A stretch of 64,000 nucleotides of DNA from Ariolimax columbianus (GCA_036924085.1 JAVGWX010000013.1:48261965-48325964); one strand, 5' to 3'. Shown: positions 31,640 to 42,709, counted from the stretch's first letter. Notes: a model not told the origin generated them from the letters alone. Numbers and translations are program-made.

Positions 31640-32248
31640 AGCCAAGACTACTACCTTGACCACCACCACCACGACAACAACACCAACTACAACTACTCCG
31701 ACTACTACTACAATTACTACTACTACCACTAAAATACAAACAACAACTACTACCACTGCTACTATTACCACCACCATTACCACCACTCCAACTACTATTA
31801 CCACCACCATCACCACTACTGCAACTACCACTACGACAACTACTACTTCTACTATTACTACTACTGCAACCACTACAAATGGTAATAATTCTAGTAGTTT
31901 TACAAAAAATCAACTCATACTACAACTACTATTATTAGTATTACTTCTGCACATACTACTATTACTATTACTACTAATACAACGAGGTATACTAACATCA
32001 CTGAAATTACAAATAACTCAGCTATCACTTACATTACTACTACAGATAAAACAACTGCTGCTGCTATTTCTGCAAATACTACTACTACTGCTACTATTAC
32101 TAATACCACTACAATACTACTATTATTACTACTAGAACAACAAGTACTACTATTACTACTATTACTGCTACAAGTGCTACTACTGTAACTAATAAAACAT
32201 TATTATTACTTCTACAGGAACTATTATTACCACTAATACTTTTGCATA

Positions 32249-32279
<31 letters not shown>

Positions 32280-32350
32280 GCTGCTGCTGCTGTTGCTACT
32301 TCTACTATTAATATTACTTTTACTACTACTACTGCTATTGCTACTACTAC
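31640..32350. repeat. (ACT)n/(ACC)n/(ACA)n trinucleotide region
   Basis: About 700 bp of ACx triplets, becoming ACT-dominated from 31900. The poly-Thr, poly-Leu and poly-Val frames have no coding support. It borders the 21-bp satellite. Confidence 0.95.
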
Positions 32351-32464
32351 AAAAAATTACTACTCCCGTTTTCTTCAGTCGTCATTCAGAAAAGCAGTAT
32401 TGACTCACACCCTGCTTTACCATGTTAACGTTCTCGTTTCTTTATCTTTCTTTCAAACCCAGTT

Positions 32465-32905
32465 AGTCACTTTATGCTCATCAAGTGTAGGAATTGTTAA
32501 ACCAAGAGTGTCACGTCATGTTCATCAAGTATAGGAATTGTTAAACCAAGAGTGTCACGTCATGTTCATCAAGTGTAGGAATTGTTAAACCAAGAGTGCC
32601 ACGTCATGTTCATCAAGTATAGGAATTGTTAAACCAAGACTGTCACGGCATGTTCATAAAGTGTAGGAATTGTTAAACGAAGACTGGCACGTCATGTTCA
32701 TCAAGTGTAGGAATTGTTAAACCAAGACTACCACGTCATGCTCAGCAAATTTTGAATTGTTAAACTAAGACTGTCACGTCATGCTCATCATTTGTAGGAA
32801 TTGTTAAACCAAGATTGTCACGTCCTTATTAACCAAATTTAGAATTATTAAGCCAAGACTGCCACGCCATGCTCATCAAGTGTAGGAATTGTTAAACAAC
32901 ACTGG
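32465..32905 (+). repeat. 44-bp minisatellite, ~10 copies
   Basis: Units of CATCAAGTGTAGGAATTGTT, then AAACCAAGAGTGTCACGTCA plus a few bases. Divergence rises toward the right. A two-copy array of the same monomer in reverse is at 19495-19600. Confidence 0.93.
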
Positions 32906-33056
32906 CATTAGCCTCTCACAATATGTTCTCATCGTGGCAGGAATCCGTTTCTCGCCGCTACTATACAACCTATTATGATAGAAAGACAAAACCGCACTTT
33001 CAGTACCCCCCATCAAAGTTCTCTAGGTGTGACAGTGGGACTCCTACTGTATCTTG

Positions 33057-33343
33057 TCACACATAGAACACCCACGTAAGATACTCTGACCAACCCTCCC
33101 TATTTCTGACTATCTGAAACTCCCAGCTCGCTAGGAGATTCGAGCGTGTGAAAATTCCCCCTCCACACTCAACTGGTCCAGAACTCGCTTTCTGATACGA
33201 GGCGATCTCCCCTGGCGTAAAATATACAGTAATAAACTCTGACAATCATTGATTATCTCTACTGATTGATGCCACATTTTTTGCCATGCACTTCTCAGTT
33301 GCTTTTGCATAAATGTCACATCTGTGTATGCTCTGAAACACAT
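33057..33343 (-). mobile_element. Possible RNase H relic of a LINE
   Basis: The minus frame reads SAWQKMWHQSVEIINDCQSL and LLYILRQGR. The I-x-(D/N)-x-QSLL pattern recalls the RNase H strand with catalytic Asp (ISDSQSLL at 16430-17030). In this copy the Asp would read Asn-Asp. Very diverged. Confidence 0.35.
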
Positions 33344-33467
33344 TCTTTTCGAAGCAATAAAAATCTAGCCAATCGTCTTTACAACAGCATAGCATTTCGC
33401 ATTCTTAATTATTTCTCGTAATCATTTTTCAAATTCTGCAGTTGTTGGGGAGAGAAGACTATCGTCT

Positions 33468-34191
33468 GGTCAGGTAAAACATACTGATTGGACATGTTAG
33501 CCAGGGTCAGGTAAAACATACTGATTGGACATGTTAGCCAGGGTCAGGTAAAACATACTGATTTGACATGTTAGCCAGGGTCAGGTAAAACATACTGATT
33601 GGACATGTTAGTCACGGTCAGGTGAAATATACTGATTGGACATGTTAGCCAGGGTCAGGTAAAACATACTGATTGGACATGTTAGCCAGGGTCAGGTAAA
33701 ACATACTGATTGGACATGTTAGCCAGGGTCAGGTAAAACATACTCATTGGACACGTTAGCCAGGGTCAGGTAAAACATACTGATTGGACATGTTAGCCAG
33801 GGTCAGGTAAAACATACTGATTGGACATGTTAGCCAGAGTCAGGTAAAACATACTGATTGGACATGTTAGCCAGGGTCAAGTGAAATATACTGATTGGAC
33901 ATGTTAGCCAGGGTCAGGTAAAACATACTGATTGGACATGTTAGCCAGGGTCAGGTAAAACATACTGATTGGACATGTTAGTCAGGGTCAGGTGAAATAT
34001 ACTGATTGGACATGTTAGCCAGGGTCAGGTAAAACATACTGATTGGACATGTTAGCCAGGGTCAGGTAAAACATACTGATTGGACATGTTAGCCAGGGTC
34101 AGGTAAAACATACTCATTGGACACGTTAGCCAGGGTCAGGTAAAACATACTGATTGGACATGTTAGCCAGGGTCAGGTAAAACATACTGAT
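33468..34191 (-). repeat. 37-bp array, ~19.6 copies
   Basis: Units of CAGGTAAAACATACTGATTG, then GACATGTTAGCCAGGGT. The reverse complement (TGGCTAACATGTCCAATCAG, then TATGTTTTACCTGACCC) is the dispersed minisatellite seen at 8215, 13170, 36275 and 58545. Two blocks of about seven units containing a CTCATTGGACACGTT variant repeat within the array, indicating a higher-order duplication. Confidence 0.95.
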
Positions 34192-34237
34192 CTGAGTGGA
34201 TCTGGCATCTCTCTTAAGCTGTATTCAGCTCATCATA

Positions 34238-34545
34238 GTAGCATCTAAAATTCCCACACGCCAAATTCGTGAAGGTGAACCGGCAGAACTAACCCGTGAA
34301 ATACGACACAGGTATAAGCGTAGTGGCATTCAGCCGGCGTCCAGACCAGGATAAACGGATGGAAGAAATCACACAAAAAAGAACGAAATAACAAGTCCAG
34401 ACGGAAAACAACACCACGTTTCCGTGAACACAAGTGTAAGTCGTCGACTAGTGTTAATTCCAGACAAATCTGAAGTTTGGCGGCATCCATAATGGTCCAA
34501 AACAGTAGAGAAATGTAGACTCGCAGCCAGTTATGGCGCCATCTT
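34238..34545 (-). mobile_element. Dispersed repeat family D, copy 2
   Basis: The reverse complement starts GATGGCGCCATAACTGGCTG and passes ACTAGTCGACGACTTACACT and GTCGTATTTCACGGGTTAGT. It matches 21073-21355 and 55028-55345 throughout. This is the longest copy, at about 308 bp. Confidence 0.8.
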
Positions 34546-35454
34546 TCGTTAACATATGCCTGCAAAGAATAATGGACATGCAGTGTCAGAACATACTGAG
34601 GAATGAAGACATATTGGAAAGGATCCAACAACAACCATTGGAATAACACATTAAGAGAAATAAATGAGACCTGATAGGACACACGATGTGCAAGAGCGCA
34701 TCCAACATAGCATGGCAGGCTTTAATATAAAATCCTCAACGAAAAAAAAGAGATGTAGACCAACAAGTGAAAGAAGAAGAGAATTTGTGAATTTGAGAAG
34801 TGACAAAAATTAACTGGTTTCACCTGGAGATATGCAGAAAAAGCACCCCAGAACCGTGTTTGCTGGCGAGATGTTGTCAATGGCCTATACACAGAGACGA
34901 GCGTTGAGCGTTGATATGCATATATATTTTGCACATCCAGCCTTAAAGGGACCAAGTGTCCGATCGGCAGAAATATTGGAAACCATTTTTACAGACATTT
35001 TTATGCTCTGGACAAACTAGGCAATTGGCCTACATATCTTGTTCATTCTGCACTCAATGCCAACGTCATCTCCCTTTCCCTAAAATCATGAACACTGTAT
35101 ATAATAACATTTATGATTTTTTTAAATGTCGGAGCAGTTTATGAAAATCCAGTTTTCACATTTTTTGGAGAAGAGGTTCTAAAACGGCGTGACTCACGCC
35201 CCCGTCGGGGCGCGGCCAAGTTCTGTTTTTTAAGTGTCAAGGACGTTGCATTCCAGAAGAGTTGTATATTCTCATCAAATCTCAGTAAATGTCGTTCCCG
35301 TATCTCGCTGTTCCCACACACTAATTATTCTTACTCTCGGGTGCCTCTCTCTCTCTCTCCTCGCCTCGTAGAATGGTTTCTTCATCTTTTTCTTCTTCTT
35401 CTGCTTCTTTTTTCATTTTCTTTCTCTTCTTGTCCCACTTAATTGTCTTCTTCT
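34546..35454. other. Unassigned, with a (TTC)n end
   Basis: Nothing recognised, apart from CT- and TTC-rich DNA at 35345-35454 that leads into the next element. Confidence 0.45.
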
Positions 35455-36265
35455 TCTTCTTCTTCTACTTCTTCTTCTTACGCTGTCAGACGTTAACTTG
35501 AATCTGTCTAAAGACAGCAGCGGTCATACTGAGGCTGTCGACACTGCCATAGAGCTTGCAAAGTGCTGACACTGGTGATGGCCACATGTGTTTTCTCTGG
35601 TCCTTGTATGTCAGGTAATTTTGCAGCAGGTGTTCAGGGGTTATTTTCCAAGTGTCACTGGTACATTCTTCATTAGCACCTATCTTCAGATTATTGAATA
35701 GATGGTACCTCGTTCTGTTGTGGCCTGTGTAGAGTCTGAAATCACCACCTGTTCTCTTCTGTTTAACTGGTAATAAGCATCATTTTGTGTGTAACCAGTA
35801 TGCTCTGTTTCCCATTTGCCCATGTATCTGGCCCTAATCAACATTTTAGACTTTTCTTAACTCACACTGGAATCTGGTTGTCGTAACCTTCCACCTTCTT
35901 TCATCGGTCAGTCTATCTCCTCGTTGCCTTGGATGTAACATTGAGACGGGGTTCACTGTACTACGACTCTTCTGAGTTTAGGCTGCGTAGTTGACAGACT
36001 ACTGATCCTAGGTCCCTTAGGATTATCTTTTTATTGCGCTATAGCGCTGTAACCACAGATATGGCATTTAAAAAGAAAAAACTACCTGCATTTCATTGCT
36101 TTTATCTGCCAGCATAGTTTCTACTGAATCTTTCAGAATCTCTACCTCTGCTATGAAAATTCTTCAGTATTTTCCTGTACCCACTGCCAATGTCAGCTTT
36201 CGTCCGTTTGTTAGGCTCAACAATAACGCAAGACCTCTATTTTCGTTTGCGTTTGTTGTCGAACC
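35455..36265 (-). mobile_element. Jockey-like LINE 3' end (RNase H and C-terminus)
   Basis: The minus strand starts at about 36250 with a degraded RNase H segment (NFHSRGRDSERF against NFRAEAEALRAAV in the reference). It continues through QGNEEIDRLTDERR to the C-terminal block homologous to 49015-49437 (ACGCTGTCAGACG, TGTCGACACTGCCATAGAGC). The tail is (GAA)n, seen as TTCTTCTTCTTCTTCTAC. It is more diverged than the copies at 49 and 53 kb and is an older insertion. Confidence 0.75.
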
Positions 36266-36274
36266 TAAGAAAGT

Positions 36275-36612
36275 CTGATCAACATGTTTCACCTGACCCT
36301 GACAAATATAATCTGATCAGTATGTTTCACCTGACCCTGACAAATATAATCTGATCAGTATGTTTCACCTGACCCTGACAAATATAATCTGATCAGTATG
36401 TTTCACCTGACCCTGACAAATATAATCTGATCAGTATGTTTCACCTGTCCCTGACTAACATAATCTGATCAGTATGTCCCACCTGACCCTGACTAACATA
36501 GTCTGATCAGTATGGTTCAAATGACACTGACTAACATAATCTGATCAGTATGTCCCACCTGACCCTGACTAACATAGTCTGATCAGTATGTTTCACCTGA
36601 CCCTGACAAATA
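36275..36612 (+). repeat. 38-bp minisatellite, ~9 copies
   Basis: Units of TGATCAGTATGTTTCACCTG, then ACCCTGACAAATATAATC. Same monomer family as 33468-34191, opposite orientation, one base longer. It starts directly at the truncated end of the preceding LINE. Confidence 0.93.
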
Positions 36613-36814
36613 TGAACGAGTTATTGACTTATATATACTTGAACAAATTGACTGAATTACATCTGAGTTTCTAAGATCTGTTAAGTTCTACACTCTTCAT
36701 TCCACAGCCCTCGGAGGATGTGACCTCTACAACACCACACTCCTTCTATCATTCCATCACAATTATGTCTCAAGTTTACGCTGTGATTCGTTAGGTGTTT
36801 TCATATACATTATG

Positions 36815-36885
36815 TTTTACCAATGACGAAGACCGTTCGGACGTAACGAAGTTTCGTGTTGTGTCTATTTAATATATGTTTTATA
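36815..36885 (+). other. Penelope-like terminal motif, possible decayed hammerhead
   Basis: CAATGACGAAGACCGTTCGG then ACGTAACGAAGTTTCG. It shows the (C)TGACGA core, a GACCG/CGGAC stem and a GTAAC core, then a TTTCGTGTTGTGTC-like run also seen near 10685 and 48490. Confidence 0.4.
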
Positions 36886-36899
36886 TTTCGCATTCTGTG

Positions 36900-37424
36900 A
36901 TGAATGTCAACTGTTAGAAACCGAATTACCACTCGCTGATCAACTCTTGACGGATTCCGTATCACATCCGCCATGTTTTCAACGGTCTGCTGAGGAAACT
37001 ATGAGTCGGAAGATACATTTTGCAAACTTGACGGTTGGTATGTGTTGTTTACAGCAGAAGTGACGTGATCATGCACATCGAACGTATGTTTACTTGGTGC
37101 AGTTAAGTCCGGTTTCATTTTAATACGTCTCGAATCACCTGCCCACTTGTGTCGTTAGACGTCTTGGGGTTGTGTAACCTTCTTTGTTTCAGATTTGTTG
37201 GCACGTGAATATCCACTGATGACTTACCAGGTCAATTCCAGTAACTCTTACCAACTGTTAGGTTGGCTCCCCTCCTGGAATATACCATCGCCTATTTTGG
37301 TGGCGGGCGAAAGCGTAAATAAATAGAGATTTGGAGCATATAGAAGAACCGCTTGGTAAAAACATTAAGATAGAAATATATTTTTTGTTTTTTTGTTTTT
37401 TTGCGTTCGCCTTATTTCTCTAAT
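36900..37424. other. Unassigned spacer
   Basis: Nothing recognised. A T-rich run lies at 37380-37402. Confidence 0.5.
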
Positions 37425-37642
37425 GCCCAAGGTGGTGTGCGTTGCACTGTGCTTTTTATTTTGCGCCTGTCGGCCCAGTGCAATGCGAATTCCGCATGCA
37501 TTTTATGTAAGGATCTGCTTCCTCCTGCATTTTCTAAGGGTTTGCTTCCCCGTGGTAACGACCGGTGTTGTGATGGGGATCGAATCCAGCACCTTCGAGT
37601 TGTGAGCCGTGCCACTTAACCACTAAGCCGCGCCGTCCCAGA
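37425..37642 (-). mobile_element. tRNA-derived SINE, family C, copy 2
   Basis: The reverse complement reads GGGACGGCGCGGCTTAGTGG, then GGCTCACAACTCGAAGGTGC, then GGATTCGATCCCCATC (B box), then AAGCAAACCCTTAGAAAATG. It is homologous to 8395-8535 but extends about 80 bp further into the body. Confidence 0.75.
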
Positions 37643-37805
37643 TAGAATATATAAAATAACTGTTTGATATAAACAGATAGATAGAATATATAAAATAACT
37701 GTTTTATATAAACGGACTGACATATAAAAGAACTGCTTGATGTAAACAAATAAATAGAATAGTTAAAATAACTGGTTGATGTAAACAGATATTTAGAACA
37801 ATTAA
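37640..37805. repeat. ~46-bp AT-rich repeat, ~3.5 copies
   Basis: Units of ATAAAATAACTGTTTGATAT, then AAACAGATAGATAGAAT with growing divergence. Confidence 0.75.
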
Positions 37806-38049
37806 AAATGACTTGGAAATAATCAATCAACTACCACCATTTAATTATGACGGCCCCAGTATTGCTAGTTAAGAATCAGAGAATGAATTAACAATATGAA
37901 CAAGAGGTAGGGAGAAAAAAAAAAGGAAATATAGGAAGGATAGAGGCGCCGTGGGACTTCGGTGTAGATAAAATTGCCATCAATATTTAATACGAGATCG
38001 ATACCGCTCGCACATATAATATGGCCCCGAAATTCTTTGTAAGACTTAC

Positions 38050-38218
38050 ATGCTGAGCATTCATATACTTCTGAACAAGACCCAGATAAGTTGAACGGGG
38101 TATGTTGTTCGCGTTCCCGGAATCGCACCCCCAAGCAACTGCTGTACGATGAGCTCAAGGCAGACAGACGCTCATAATGAGACATAGAAAAAGCTATAGA
38201 GACTCCTTGAAAGCGTGC
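38050..38218 (-). CDS. Weak candidate exon, unknown protein
   Basis: On the minus strand a good acceptor (TTGACATTTTTCAG) precedes 169 bases that are open in one frame (ARFQGVSIAFSMSHYERL, then SSYSSCLGVRFREREQ, then SGSCSEVYECSA). They end at a donor-like CAT|GTAAGT. It enters in phase 0 and leaves in phase 1. No domain or transposon motif is recognised. A minus-strand exon would sit in the intron proposed for the + gene, so this may be a chance match. Confidence 0.25.
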
Positions 38219-38799
38219 CTGAAAAATGTCAACAGTGATGTCACCTTCTGGTAGTTGCTGCACAGTACCGCTACACCTGACACGCCAGGTGCTCAGATCG
38301 CAAAGCGAGACTCCTTCGCGGAAAGAGCAGAACGCACAGCCGACTCCTCAGATGAGTGCTCCAGCTGTGCCAGGATCTGCCGTGCCAGGATTGGTCTCTA
38401 TGATGTTCGTCCATCACGTGTGATGAAAACCGCTCTCTTTGTTCAGTCGTTGGACAGTCTTTTCTTTTGCTGTGTCTGGTGAAATAGGTGAATTGTGCGG
38501 TGATTTGGATTAAAGTGAGGAATGAATAAATTACGAATTTGTTCAACCTTACTCTCTGGTCCTGAGCTACCCTTGGCCAGTGGAAAGATATTTATCGAGA
38601 CGACTGGAGATAGCAACGGGTGTTCTTTTTTCTTCAGGGCTTACTTCCGAAGCCTTTCCAGCAAACATGTGTCTCTCAAGGCAGCTAATGGGTGATGGCA
38701 TCTAACGTTGTACATTTCCCATAACCGCCACAGGTCGTATGTATATCACTCAGCGTGTAAGTGAGTTTGGGCATATCTCTATGGCTGTGTGCAGTCCAT
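38219..38799. other. Unassigned spacer
   Basis: Nothing recognised. Confidence 0.45.
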
Positions 38800-39080
38800 T
38801 ATAGCCGTGTCTAAATTTCACACACTAAAACTGACGTTTGCAGATAAGACGTAGGGCGCCAATTTCGTAAAGTTCAGCCGCGGGAACTAGTCTGTGAAAT
38901 GCGATACACGTTTAAGCGTAGTGCTATTCATAAAGCCAAAGTCCAGGCCAGGATAATCGGACTGAAGAAACTAAAAAAACAAAAAAAACGAACGAATTTA
39001 CCAGTCCAAATGAAAAACAACAACACGTTTCCGAGGACACATGTGTAAGTCGTCGACTAGTATGAATTCCAAATAGTGTT
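38800..39080 (-). mobile_element. Dispersed repeat family D, copy 3, cut by mariner
   Basis: The reverse complement matches family D (ACTAGTCGACGACTTACACA, CGTATTTCACAGACTAGTTC, GTAAAGTTC-like region). The head of the element is absent and the sequence stops where the mariner left end begins at about 39077. This copy is therefore older than the mariner, or was truncated there. Confidence 0.75.
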
Positions 39081-39998
39081 CAAGTCAAAGATAGACCTTT
39101 TCTTGTGAGAAAACAAATTTTTTTTTTTTCAAGTAGTCAAAATGTCATTAATTTTTTTAAATATAATCTCCTGCAATGGTTATGCACTTTTTCCAGCGTT
39201 GAAGTAATGGTTGAAAAGCTTCAGCGTAGAAGGGTGTGTCAGTATGTCTGAACCATTCATGACAGCATGTTTCAATTCGTCATCAGTGCGGAAATGCTAA
39301 CCTCCCTTGAATTCATTTCGGGGTCCAAACAGGTGGAAATCGCTTGGTAGGAGGTTCTGAACTGTAAGGTGGATGTGGCAATACCTCCCAGCCGAGTTTC
39401 TGCAGATGGCACATAATGCGGTGAGCCGTATGTTGCCGAGCGTTATGTTGCAGGAGCAGGACGACCTATGTGATCAAATCCAACGTGAACAAACCATACG
39501 AAAATCTAAATGTTCATCAATAATAGTGTTCTTCGTACCCAGAGAAAGACTTGCCTCTTGTGAAATTACGCGATAAGTTATGCGTCGATTTCCCAAGATA
39601 CGGCGTTCAACAATCTGGAAATTTACAGGAATGACTGTGGTGGGATGAGAGACATCACGACCGGCATCAGCACTCACGGATTTACAGCCTTATCTAAAAC
39701 GTTTGCATCATCCCAATGTCCTACTGCAGCTGAGCGTCTCATCGCCGTATTGTAATTACAGTGTTATGTAAATTTTCGCAGGCTTCACGCCTTCTTCTTT
39801 TGCAAGAAACTTCATAACAACATATAAACACTAATAGTGTTGTCCGCCATTTGTATTTATCTGTCATGTAACTGGCCAATGACAAGTGGGCTACCTAGCA
39901 GTAATAAGATACAAGTGCCTCTAACTAATGATAGTAGTTCCAGAACGCTATAACCCATTCATGTAGAAATAGAACAGAAAGTCCCGGTTTGATTTGAA
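39077..39998 (-). mobile_element. mariner transposon, internally deleted, with TIR-like ends
   Basis: The left end AGTGTTCAAGTCAAAGATAG and the right end, reverse-complemented, GGTGTTCAAATCAAACCGGG form imperfect TIRs. The minus strand encodes SQEASLSLGTKNTIIDEHLD, then FRMVCSRWI, then a jump to degraded catalytic blocks (QHNARQHTAHRIMCHLQKLG; PSDFHLFGP). The LLQD aspartate reads H here. A 5' untranslated stretch of about 200 bp (39780-39960) precedes the HTH region. The internal deletion lies at nearly the same place as in 26590-27235. Confidence 0.8.
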
Positions 39999-40186
39999 CA
40001 CCCTTTCGCAATTATAATTATCAATGGAGAAATAATCGAACAACTACAGAAGTTCACATATTTAGAGCAAAACATAAAAAAGATGCCCCCAGTGAGACGG
40101 AAATTAAGACAAGAATTGCATTAGCAATAAAGAATTTATGACAAAAACATAATTTGTTAACGTCAAAGAATATGAGGACCATCATC
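39999..40186. other. Unassigned spacer
   Basis: AT-rich. A minus/plus LINE relic is possible (a KNL and TSKNMRT-like reading near 40150) but too weak to call. Confidence 0.4.
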
Positions 40187-40214
40187 ATCATGTGAGATAT
40201 CCTTTCTAGAACAT

Positions 40215-40790
40215 ACTTTCAGTCACGGCAGCTCTGTATGCATCTCGATTTAGGGCGAGTCGGTTCTGGTCTCGGTTACGCCAGCTCTGTGTGCATTTCG
40301 GTTTAGGGCGAAGTCGGTCCTGGTCTCCGTTACGCCAGCTCTGTATGCATTTCTGTTTGCAGCGAGTCGGCTCCCGTTTCAGTCACGACAGCTCTGTATA
40401 CATCTCGGTTTAGGGCAAGTCGGCCCACATCTCCGTCACAGCAGCTCTGTATACATCTCGGTTTAGGGCAAGTCGGCCCGCATCTCCATCCCGGCAGCTC
40501 TGTATACATCTTGGTTTAGGGCAAGTGGGCCGCATCTCCGTCACGGCAGCTCTGTATACATCTCGGTTTAGGGCAAGTCGGCCCACATCTCCGTCACAGC
40601 AGCTCTGTATACATCTCGGTTTAGGGCAAGTCGGCCCGCATCTCCATCCCGGCAGCTCTGTATACATCTTGGTTTAGGGCAAGTGGGCCGCATATCCGTC
40701 ACTGCAGTTCTGTATACATCTCGGTCTAGGGCAAGTCGGCCCGCATCTCCGTCATTGCAGCTTTGAATGCATCTTGGTTCAGGATATGTC
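40215..40790 (-). repeat. 53-bp array within an RT C-terminus, ~11 copies
   Basis: Units of AGCTCTGTATACATCTCGGT, then TTAGGGCAAGTCGGCCCGCA, then TCTCCGTCACGGC. Three consecutive units (from about 40387) are repeated almost identically by the next three, a higher-order duplication of about 158 bp. The outer units are diverged. Confidence 0.93.
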
Positions 40791-40920
40791 GGTCAACGTC
40801 AAACAAAGACATCCCCAGAAAGATGTCCTGATGCAATGTTCCTCCTTCTAGGAACCATGTCTTCCATTATCACTCTTTCTAGACCGCTATGTCTCTTCAC
40901 GTGACCGAAATATCTAAGCT

Positions 40921-41810
40921 TGTTTCTTGTCTAGGATCTTGTTTCTGGCCTAGGAGCTTGGTTCTTGTTTAGGAGCCTGGTTCTTGTCTAGGAGGTCGTT
41001 TCTTGTCTAGGAGCTTGTTTCTAGTATAGGAGCAAGGTTCTTGTCTAGGATTTGGTTTCTTTTGTAGGAGCTTGGTTCTTGTCTAGGAGCTTGGTTCTTG
41101 TCTAGGATTTGGTTTCTTTTGTTGGAGCTTGGTTCTTGTCTAGGATGTGGTTTCTTTTGTAAGAGCTTGGTTCTCGTCTAGGAGCTTGGTTCTTGTCTAG
41201 GAGCTTGGTTCTCGTCTAGGAGCTTGTTTCTTGTCTAGGATTTGGTTTCTTTTGTAGGAGCTTGGTTCTTGTCTAAGAGCTTGGTTCTTGTCTAGGATTT
41301 GATTTCTTTTGTAGGATCTTGGATCTTGTCTAGGATTTGGTTTCTTTTGTAGGAGCTTGGTTCTTGTCTTGGATGTGGTTTCTTTTGTAGGAGCTTGGTT
41401 CTCGTCTAGGAGCTTGGTTCTTGTCTAGGAGCTTGGTTCTTGTCTAGGAGCTTGGTTCTTGTCTAGGATGTGGTTTCTTTTGTAGGAGCTTGGTTCTTGT
41501 CTTGGATGTGGTTTCTTTTGTAGGAGCTTGGTTCTCGTCTAGGAGCTTGGTTCTTGTCTAGGAGCTTGGTTCTTGTCTAGGAGCTTGGTTCTCGTCTAGG
41601 AGCTTGGTTCTTGTCTAGGAGCTTGGTTCTTGTCTAGGAGCTTGGTTCTTGTCTAGGATGTGGTTTCTTTTGTAGGAGCTTGGTTCTCGTCTAGGAGCTT
41701 GGTTCTTGTCTAGGAGCTTGGTTCTTGTCTAGGAGCTTGGTTCTTGTCTAGGATGTGGTTTCTTTTGTAGGAGCTTGGTTCTTTTCTAGGAGCCAGTTTT
41801 CGGTAAAATT
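40921..41810 (-). repeat. 19-bp array within an RT C-terminus, ~47 copies
   Basis: Two unit types alternate: AGGAGCTTGGTTCTTGTCT and AGGATTTGGTTTCTTTTGT. A five-unit higher-order block of 95 bp recurs between about 41370 and 41770. At its left edge the unit merges into the RT sequence (AAGCTTGTTTCTTGTCTAGG next to the antisense of KQAxYFGHVKRH), so the monomer derives from the codons just before YFGH. Confidence 0.95.
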
Positions 41811-41830
41811 ATGGAGGTGCTAACAACATT

Positions 41831-42084
41831 TAACGACTGTCTTTGTTCTGGGTACCCGTGTTAAGAGGCCGATTGCAGACCTCGAAATACGAGGCAAAGG
41901 GTGCTCAGCTCTTAAACGTCCGGGGCACATGGAGAGTGTGAGGATGAGTTCAGACGCAAGACACAGGATCGGAATATTTGGAGAATATTTGTTGAAGGCA
42001 TGTGCTCCATTGAGCGTTATAAGTTTATATATATATATATAAACGAAAATATGGAAGGAGGGGTGGAGTATGAATAACTCAATT
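41831..42084. other. Unassigned spacer
   Basis: A short (AT)n tract lies at about 42028-42042. Nothing else recognised. Confidence 0.5.
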
Positions 42085-42470
42085 TAACGTCCTTATACTG
42101 TTTTAGAAGACTCTGCAGAGTCTGTGTACAACCAGTTTCTTTTACATTTCCTTGATAAAAAAAACAAAAAACAAATGCGCATCTAATCTATTCTTGAATG
42201 CATTAACTGACCCTGCCTTCACTATTTCCTGTGGAAATGCATTCAAAGCTTTCACCGATCTCTGACTAAAAACATATTTCTTGATATCTTATGTGTACCT
42301 TTATTTAGTTAATGTGTTGTTGTGCAATCTTGTTCTTGTATGCGACTGTATTTTGAGAAAGAAAATTTGGTACACCCTAATTTATCTTCTCCGTTGATTA
42401 TCTAATGAGCCTGAATTAAGTCACCTCGAATTCTTCTCTGTTCTAGACAATGTAGACCGGTAAACAGGTA
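42085..42470 (-). mobile_element. CR1/L2-like LINE C-terminus
   Basis: The minus strand encodes KYVFSQRSVKALNAFPQEIV, then KAGSVNAFKNRLDAH, followed by a conserved non-coding end (CTCTGCAGAGTCTTCTAAAA in reverse). F-x-x-R-V-x-x-x-W-N-x-L-P-x-x-V-V and V-x-x-F-K-x-x-L-D are the final motifs of CR1/L2 RTs. The W-N of that motif is L-N here. Upstream codons up to 42470 are frameshifted. Confidence 0.75.
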
Positions 42471-42709
42471 GACTTGTTAATTATTTCCACCTGTGGTGTG
42501 GAACTGTGGGGTTGCAGCAGGAGCACAGTGAATTAGCTGACAGCAGCCACCGACTCTCGGAAAGCTGATTGTGTCAGCATCAGCGATTCAGAGCTGACGA
42601 AGATAGTGTTCTGCCTCCAGATGACGCGTCCTGGAGACAGGCTGGTTTAGTGTAGACTGACAAAGAGAGTAGGGATCGCCTTTCGGCGCCTCACATCCGG
42701 TTTCGGGAT

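Larger units (their letters stand above)
40187..41830 (-). mobile_element. LINE RT C-terminus carrying two internal tandem arrays
   Basis: The family is that of 19815-20340. Read on the minus strand from 41830, FTENWLLEK matches the EENWFINS block. The 19-bp array (40921-41810) then intervenes. YFGHVKRHSGLERVIMEDMV (40850-40920) matches the YFDHTKRHNGLERTVMED block. The 53-bp array follows, each unit encoding DAGRLALNRDVYRAAVTEM, like the AEVLARERVSFRQTVIG block. A final VTESMF-x-KGYLT matches GATFYKGHST, with an (ATG)n tail at 40187-40198. The two arrays thus sit inside a single coding segment of about 110 residues. Confidence 0.8.
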
